From positions 992,001-1,056,000 of the forward strand of contig JANVFP010000001.1 in NCBI GenBank assembly GCA_027919835.1: a DNA stretch of 64,000 nucleotides. Direction: 5' to 3'. The notes below the pieces were generated by a model, which worked only from the letters and a program-made list of their open reading frames with translations, made no database searches and was not told where the DNA came from. Source of the DNA: Lentinula raphanica (Eukaryota; Basidiomycota; Agaricomycetes; Agaricales; Omphalotaceae). The position numbers were made by a program, and so were the translations under genes. Shown piece after piece: positions 58,529 to 64,000 of this stretch (positions are counted from its first letter, which is position 1; each line of letters opens with the position of its first letter).

Positions 58529-60494
58529 ATGATGCGGCACTGGGTCTTTGCCTTCTTCATCGTGTGGTACATCTTTGCTAGGCTATATTCCTGCAATGCC
58601 GTCAATATCACTCCCGGAATAGCTCAAACCTCCAGTTCGACAGACTTATTGCAAGAATTTCGGCGACATTACCATGAATTCAATACAGCCGTTCACCAAG
58701 TAGCCAATGATCAAACAGATGTCTTTCATCTACAGCTGTTATTGGAAGACATGGACGAATTCTCTCGCATTGTCTCTCAGGTATGTCATCCAAGTCTTAT
58801 CTTCTGCCACTCTTCCGTGTTTCTTATCTGTTGAACAGCACTCGGACGTATTCCTGGACCAATCCGAATGGCAAACTCTTTGCAACAATCTACAATATAT
58901 GATACTCGATGTTCAAACTATCCGCAGCCGCTGTATTGAGCAATCTCATCATGGTCATCCAGAAGTCTTGCACTGGATGAGAGATGGTTCACCTGGTCGC
59001 CCTCGAGCAGTCATTGACCCCGACTTTCTGCAATGGGCTCATACTCATCGTACTACTACCGGGATCGCAGAATTCCTTGGAGTAAGCCGTAGAACGGTAC
59101 GAAGATCACTTCTAGAACATGGCTTCGTCACCCCAGGAGGTGCTCCCTTCGAAGGACAAGTTTCTATTCAGGAGGTGAACACTGGTCTCAATCCAAATTT
59201 TGAAATCCCTGCTAGCTTCCATCCTGACATCGAAAACGCAGCAAGTTCGATAACATCTTCATCATCATCCAGTCGCCGCTCAAACATGTCCAACGAGAGT
59301 CTTGATTCACTTGTGAGCTTACTGCGTACCCATTATCCTCGAGCAGGAATCCAGATGCTTCATGGTATGCTCCGAAGGCTCGGGCAGGTTGTGCCTTACA
59401 AAAGCATTCGCCAATCACTCATACGAGTAGATCCTGTGCACCGTGTCTTCGATCGTATCCGGATTCGTCGTCGTCGGTATAGCGTACCTGGCCCAAATTC
59501 TCTCTGGCACCATGATGGCCATCATCGTGAGGAGACTTAGCCTATTGATTGCATGAATCATCTGACGTGTTCACAGGTCTGATTAGGTGGGGAATAGTCA
59601 TCCATGGATTCATCGATGGGTATTCTCGGATGATCACTGGTCTTCAAGCTGCCAACAACAACCGTCCGTCAACGGTTCTTTCTTTGTTCCTCTCTGCCGC
59701 ATCACAGTATGGACTTCCTTCTCGGGTACGCGGTGACCACGGAGTTGAAAATGTATGGGTTGCAGCGTTCATGGAACATGCTCGGGGCTCAGGGCGAGGT
59801 TCATACATCTGGGGACGGTATGTAGGTCTCATCGTCACCATAATTCAGAATGCTCATTCATTATTTCAGGTCAATACATAACGTTCGCATTGAAAGATTA
59901 TGGGTCGACGTGTCAAACTACATATCACAGCGCTGGAATACCCACTTCACTCTATTAGAGGTGGACCATCAACTTGACATAAACAACCGAAATCACATAT
60001 GGCTTCTACAGCATCTCTTTCTTCCTGTCATCAATAATTCTTTGCACTTTTGGGTCCAAGGATGGAATTGCCATCGTATTTCCCAGCGTCGTGGTGATGG
60101 ACCAGCCCGTAGTCCGGAGGACATGTGGGGTTTTGATATGATTGCCCAAGGATTGCGAGGAGATTCTTTGGACCAGTTTGCAATGAGTGATGAAGAACTT
60201 GAGGAGTTTGGAATTGATTGGGAAGGACTTCAGGACCAGGATTTGTTGAGTTCTCTTCGCCAGAATTACGCACATGAACAAGGAACTAACACATGGCTTG
60301 GACAACATGGACCTCCAGAACATCTCAACTCGGTGGAGGTTGAGCCTCCTCCTGGTTTGATGACAGCTGATCAAATACAACTGATGGACGAAGAACTTCG
60401 CTCGATTATTCGCAGTTCTAACGGAGGTGATGTAGTAAATCTATGGCGTGCTGCCCTTGTATACACTCGAACTACCTATCCTCACGCTTTCTAG
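58529..60494 (+). CDS. rve-type DDE integrase/transposase, copy R
   Basis: Four exons (58529-58780, 58839-59526, 59577-59817, 59870-60494) give 601 residues with correct phases at each splice. It starts MRHWVFAFFIVWYIFARLYS, an unusual hydrophobic leader shared with copy L. A helix-turn-helix-like part (TTGIAEFLGVSRRTVRRSLL) precedes the core: Asp in LWHHDGHH, Asp in VRGDHGVENVW and Glu in NVRIERLWVDV. The C-terminal 160 residues (SPEDMWGFDMIAQGLRGDSL to TTYPHAF) are conserved in both copies. The full catalytic triad and open frame make it potentially active. Differences from L are spread evenly, as expected of old copies under some constraint. Confidence 0.9.
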
Positions 60495-60535
60495 TCACCA
60501 GAATTTAGTACAGTATGTTCAGTCCGCCTTATTAT

Positions 60536-61547
60536 GCCACCCATATCACCTTGTTCTGTTTAGCTTCGCTGGAATAGTATCAATCGATGTCGCGTTCATC
60601 GCGTTCGTCGCGTTCATCGCGTTTGTTGCGTTCGTTGACTTGAACTTCATTTCATGTGATGAGGTGTGTATGTTACTATAAGGCTGCATCAACTTTATAT
60701 ATCTAAGGTGTGTTCTGAATATCTCATTTGCACATTACCCACTCAGTTCTTCTCTGTGTAGGTGTTATGATCAGCCTGATTGTCGATTCCGGTGATAGTG
60801 TAGCCCATATCAATTCATGATGGGTTTACTCACCCTAATCATTCGTGTCGACTAGATATCGCTGGGTGAGATATAACTGATGAAGCGCCTTCTCGTGCGC
60901 GGTTATGCATTCAATAATCGGGCTGCAGTCGCGAGAGATGATATAGCAAAGCGCAGGAATCAAGGCGTTTCGGGGTTTCAGATGAACGGTAAACGAACAT
61001 AACATTGCCCCCTTCAGCGTAGGTTCTTCCAACCTCGTACATTCATTATACATCGACACCGCACTTTTACATGCTTACCAATAAGGAAACCATCGCGTCG
61101 TAGTCGGGGTGCGGCGACCTGTAATCGTGTTTTCCATGGTTCCCACGCGGCAATTGCTCGTCTGTCGGTCCCGCTGCTTCCTTCTATCATCCCTCGTTTA
61201 TCACTCATCTCTCACACTACTTCTCGTACCAATCAATGCATTGCCAACGTTCAAAACTGCCCAACAGAAGATTTCATCCTTATATGAGGACACAGAAAAA
61301 ACATGTAAGATGCCATTGCCTTGTTGCTCAATTTACAACTAACCAGTCTTGCTAGAATTCCAAATCTATGATCGTCTTCGAAGACTGGGTGTTCTGGGAT
61401 TTTGTGCGCGCATCAACTTCGACCTTGACAGGAAAATTTGTCATTCATTGCTTCTTTAGATTGCTGCTCTCTATCCTGAACGCTTTGGTGCCCACTAGAA
61501 CTCAAGAATACATCCAAACGATCATGCTATGGTATGTATCTTTAACG
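60536..61547. other. Extra 1-kb segment in the tail of copy R
   Basis: Similarity to copy L stops near 60535 and resumes near 61548, so about 1 kb is extra here or lost from L. It begins with a run of GCGTTCATC/GCGTTCGTC 9-base units (60593-60645). I saw no transposon ends and no recognisable gene. Confidence 0.6.
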
Positions 61548-61847
61548 TTGTCTTGACCAGCTTCGTCCTCACTCCTATCGGCCACTAGAATCACTCGTTA
61601 TCAGGACCACCGCTTGCTTCGTCATCTACCTATCTACTATCAGCATACTCGAAAGCAGTTCGCCCGCCCATTCCCTTACCGCGTCTTGTACAAAACCACG
61701 AAACCTGAATGCAGTCCGCTACTCTCAACGCGACGTTCATCGTGGATCTATCACCCTTTCTACACTCTTCTATTGTATATCTACCATGCGTCTCTTCGTC
61801 GTATCCAACAATCAACACACTTCAATCTTAGAACTCGATATTCCTCT

Positions 61848-62108
61848 ATGCCTGAATCTTGTGAAGACTCTGTCTACCTCCCCAAGCTCGCTGAGCAAGC
61901 TGAACGCTATGAAGAAATGGTTGAAAACATGAACTGTGTCGTCTCCACGGATGGAGAGCTCACCGTTGAGGAGAGGAATCTACTCCCCGTTGCGTACAAG
62001 AATGTTATTGGTGCTCAACGAACTCTCATCTCGCTGAGTTTACCACTGCCTTCAGCCGGTGCGCTTTTGATATGTCTTCGCTTTTGCTTTCCTCATATTC
62101 GTACTTGA
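61848..62108 (+). pseudogene. 14-3-3 gene 5' fragment, copy R
   Basis: The frame opens [20 protein letters not shown] and continues through [20 protein letters not shown] to [15 protein letters not shown], the canonical first 60 residues of a fungal 14-3-3 protein. It then departs from the family within a few residues and stops at 62108. The phosphopeptide-binding helices are missing, so it cannot act as a 14-3-3. It is better preserved than copy L (no stop) and keeps the same upstream leader. Confidence 0.85.
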
Positions 62109-62300
62109 CGTCCACTACACATATTGAAGGCCACACTACATAGTATCGATTCCTTCGCATGGTCTTCTGTGATGAAATAAAGCGTAAAAACATGATAATC
62201 TACTTGACGTCCATAACTCTACACATATTGAAGGCCACACTACATAGTATCGATTCCTTCGCATGGTCTTCTGTGATGAAATAAAGCGTAAAAACATCAT
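62107..62300 (+). repeat. Two direct repeats of about 95 bases after the 14-3-3 piece
   Basis: ACTTGACGTCCA, then CACATATTGAAGGCC, ACACTACATAGTATCGATTC and CTTCGCATGGTCTTCTGTGA occur at 62105-62195 and again at 62201-62300. Their first half also matches the units of the array at 30185-30955 in reverse orientation. Confidence 0.8.
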
Positions 62301-62389
62301 AATCGTTCAAATATCGTTCATTCGTACTCGACCGTCTCCGTATATCTAAATTTCACATGAAAGGTTCACGAAACGTCCGCGTCATCATG

Positions 62390-62466
62390 GGCAATGTCAA
62401 TGTCATCAATTGGAAAGTCAATGTCATCAATTGGAAAGTCAATGTCATCAATTGAAAAGTCAATGT
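62390..62466 (+). repeat. 21-base tandem repeat
   Basis: GTCAATGTCATCAATTGGAAA is repeated three and a half to four times, the last unit with a base change. Confidence 0.9.
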
Positions 62467-62857
62467 GCCCTCATTGCAAGTGTCAGTCTCTACCCCCGAA
62501 CGATGAGTCCTTTTGTACAAGTCTGGTGTTCAATGACCGCCGTAGAAAGTCAGTGTATCACAACTCAAAGTAAACTGAATTATGAGAAGAGTGGATATGG
62601 GCAACTCCTTTCTGGGTAGTCATGTATCGTTCACGCTGAGTACATGCTGATTATATCTCAGTCAAAAGTCAAAGTTGAATGTCTATTCGAGTAACAGTCT
62701 ATAGTAAGAAGTCTATGTTGTTGTTTTGAGTCGGAAGTAATCGGTTGCATCAGCTAAAATCAGTCGATGTCAATGTCAAAAGTGTGAGAACGAGTCGAAG
62801 TCGAATAAAGTCCCAGATTTAATTTCATACTCATCGACGTATTTCTTTGGATCAATC

Positions 62858-64000
62858 ATGCGACTTCTCGTCTCGTCTTTTTTCTCTTCACACCCAATCG
62901 CCGTCCTTTGTCTCGCCGTCCTATTCAGCAACAATGCTGTTTTCACTCGCCCGGTGTTAAACCAGGAGCTGGGGCATCTACTTTCTCCCGATCTCTCACC
63001 CGGTGAGTAGGCCCTGCTAGGCTTACCATTTGAACATTGACGAATCCCGCTACAGCCATTCATCTATCAGAGATCCGCGACGCCAAAGGACAGGGCACAG
63101 GGGTCAGATTTCTCGAGATAGGCCCTAAATGTTTTTGCAAGAATCAACAGGCCGTCGCAGACTCTGATGAACCACCAACCGCAATGCCAGGGTCGAAACC
63201 TATTGGCTATGCTTACTTCGAGTCAGAAGCCCATAAAGATATAGCCTTCGCGGAAGCGCATGCCTATGCAGAACGATTCCAGTACTCGAAGCTTGAACCG
63301 GGTCCCTTTGATGACTTGACATACCTGGACGATGTGATGGAATATCTCCATATGACGTCCGGCGTGATCGATGATTACACAATGGAGTTTTGGAAAGGGG
63401 AGTTGAAAGCTTTGGGAGGTGAAAGTTCAAGGAATTGTGTTCTAATTAATCATGCACTAATGAACTCACCTGGGATCTAGATGCCATCCCCAACGAGCAT
63501 ACACACCAGAAGCTTGCGGACTCAAATATCTCTGAACTATCACCCCGTGAGTAGGCGCCCTCTTATACCCCTACTTGAGCACGCGCTGACAAGTTGAGCC
63601 GCAGCAATCCTTTTATCGGAACTGCTTGACAACGATGGAAAGGGCACGGGAGCAAGATTCCTCATGATCGGCCGTCAACATTTTTGCAAGGACAAAGCAG
63701 TGGGCAAATCCGAACAACCACCCACACCAGCGTTGTCGCCGGAACTCATTGGCTTTGTTGACTTCTCGACGGAAGAGGAAGGAAGGACGGCACTTGCTGA
63801 AGCACGCGCATATGCAGGAGGAGTCCGGTACCCAACGCCCAAATCGGATCCCCTTAATCACTTGACATTCCTCGACAATTTCATGGAACATCTACATAAT
63901 CGGACACCCCGCGCGATCGACGAGCACACAATGAAGTTGTGGAAAGAAAAGCTGAAGGAGTTGAAGAGTTTGGATGGTGAAAGTAGGTTATCTTCTCATT
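62858..64000 (+). CDS. Second copy of the modular secreted protein, 3' end beyond the window
   Basis: A signal peptide (HPIAVLCLAVLFSNNAVFT) is nearly the same as in the gene at 43131. The first A domain (LSEIRDAKGQGTGVRFLEIG, GYAYFESEAHKDIAFAEAHA, MEYLHMTSGVIDDYTMEFWK) and most of the second (LSELLDNDGKGTGARFLMIG, GFVDFSTEEEGRTALAEARA, LDNFMEHLHNRTPRAIDEHT) are present before the edge. Splice sites match the first gene, for example the GTGAGTAGG donor after LLSPDLSP. Sequence upstream of the ATG does not match, so duplication or divergence began close to the start. It appears open so far. Confidence 0.72.

Larger units (their letters stand above)
48725..62300 (+). mobile_element. Copy R of the four-gene integrase/HECT-like mobile element (limits approximate)
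   Basis: This is the plus-strand counterpart of copy L with the same gene order. Differences from L: a stop codon in gene 2, a 546-base transposon inside gene 3, a heptapeptide repeat in gene 3 and about 1 kb extra between integrase and the 14-3-3 piece. Similarity to L at the head starts near 48725 (GAGAAATCCATGTGATTA), directly after the MAPKK fragment. The tail extends at least to the 14-3-3 piece and the short repeats up to 62300. Confidence 0.7.

Noticed and set aside
60835..61340. Small open frames in the extra segment of copy R
   Set aside because: They are too short and lack motifs; no family could be named.
30100..62300. Starship-type, Helitron, LTR or Polinton element
   Set aside because: I saw no tyrosine recombinase, Rep/helicase, reverse transcriptase, long terminal repeats or DNA polymerase; the only mobility gene is a DDE integrase.
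62640..62720. Possible third copy of the inverted-repeat arm of 42490-42685
   Set aside because: Only short blocks such as AAGTCAAAG match; the similarity is too weak to support by eye.

Overview
The window looks like nuclear DNA of a mushroom-forming basidiomycete (Agaricomycotes-type). Genes are split by many short GT-AG introns of about 50-60 bases, and the set fits that group: a secreted GH79-type glycosidase, a GATA factor whose zinc finger is split by an intron, a 7-TM protein of a basidiomycete-expanded type, an EGF-like ABCG transporter, and an intron-containing tRNA-Ser. No species is claimed.

Bases 1-28,000 are ordinary gene-bearing chromosome: the 3'-truncated ABCG transporter (minus), a pirin (minus), a GATA factor, a GH79 glycosidase, a small GATA-finger paralogue, a BTG/Tob-like protein (minus), a 7-TM membrane protein, a dienelactone hydrolase (minus), a Ser/Thr-rich single-pass membrane protein and tRNA-Ser(GCU) (minus). 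The space between the GH79 gene and the BTG-like gene carries decayed tandem copies of the 3' ends of both.

Bases 30,000-62,300 are a very different, repeat-built region. A four-gene block occurs twice in inverted orientation, heads facing each other: copy L on the minus strand (about 42,240 down to 30,100) and copy R on the plus strand (about 48,725 to 62,300). Each copy holds, in order, (1) a Pro/Ala-rich protein ending in a HECT-like ubiquitin-ligase domain, (2) a roughly 709-residue protein of unknown function, (3) a converging gene of unknown function on the opposite strand, and (4) a DDE (rve-type) integrase/transposase. After the integrase both copies carry a broken 5' piece of a 14-3-3 gene, expanded into a tandem array in L. 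In L all four genes can be read through conventional splices. In R the integrase and the HECT-like gene are open, but gene 2 has a stop codon and gene 3 is split by a 546-bp non-autonomous transposon that contains telomere-like repeats.

The spacer between the copies (42,300-48,720) holds a gene for a modular secreted protein whose domains and introns were duplicated together, and decayed pieces of coatomer beta and of a Pbs2-type MAP kinase kinase. A second copy of the secreted-protein gene begins at 62,858 and runs off the window. The best candidate for an undescribed system is this four-gene integrase/HECT-like mobile element, which appears to carry or sit among fragments of host housekeeping genes.
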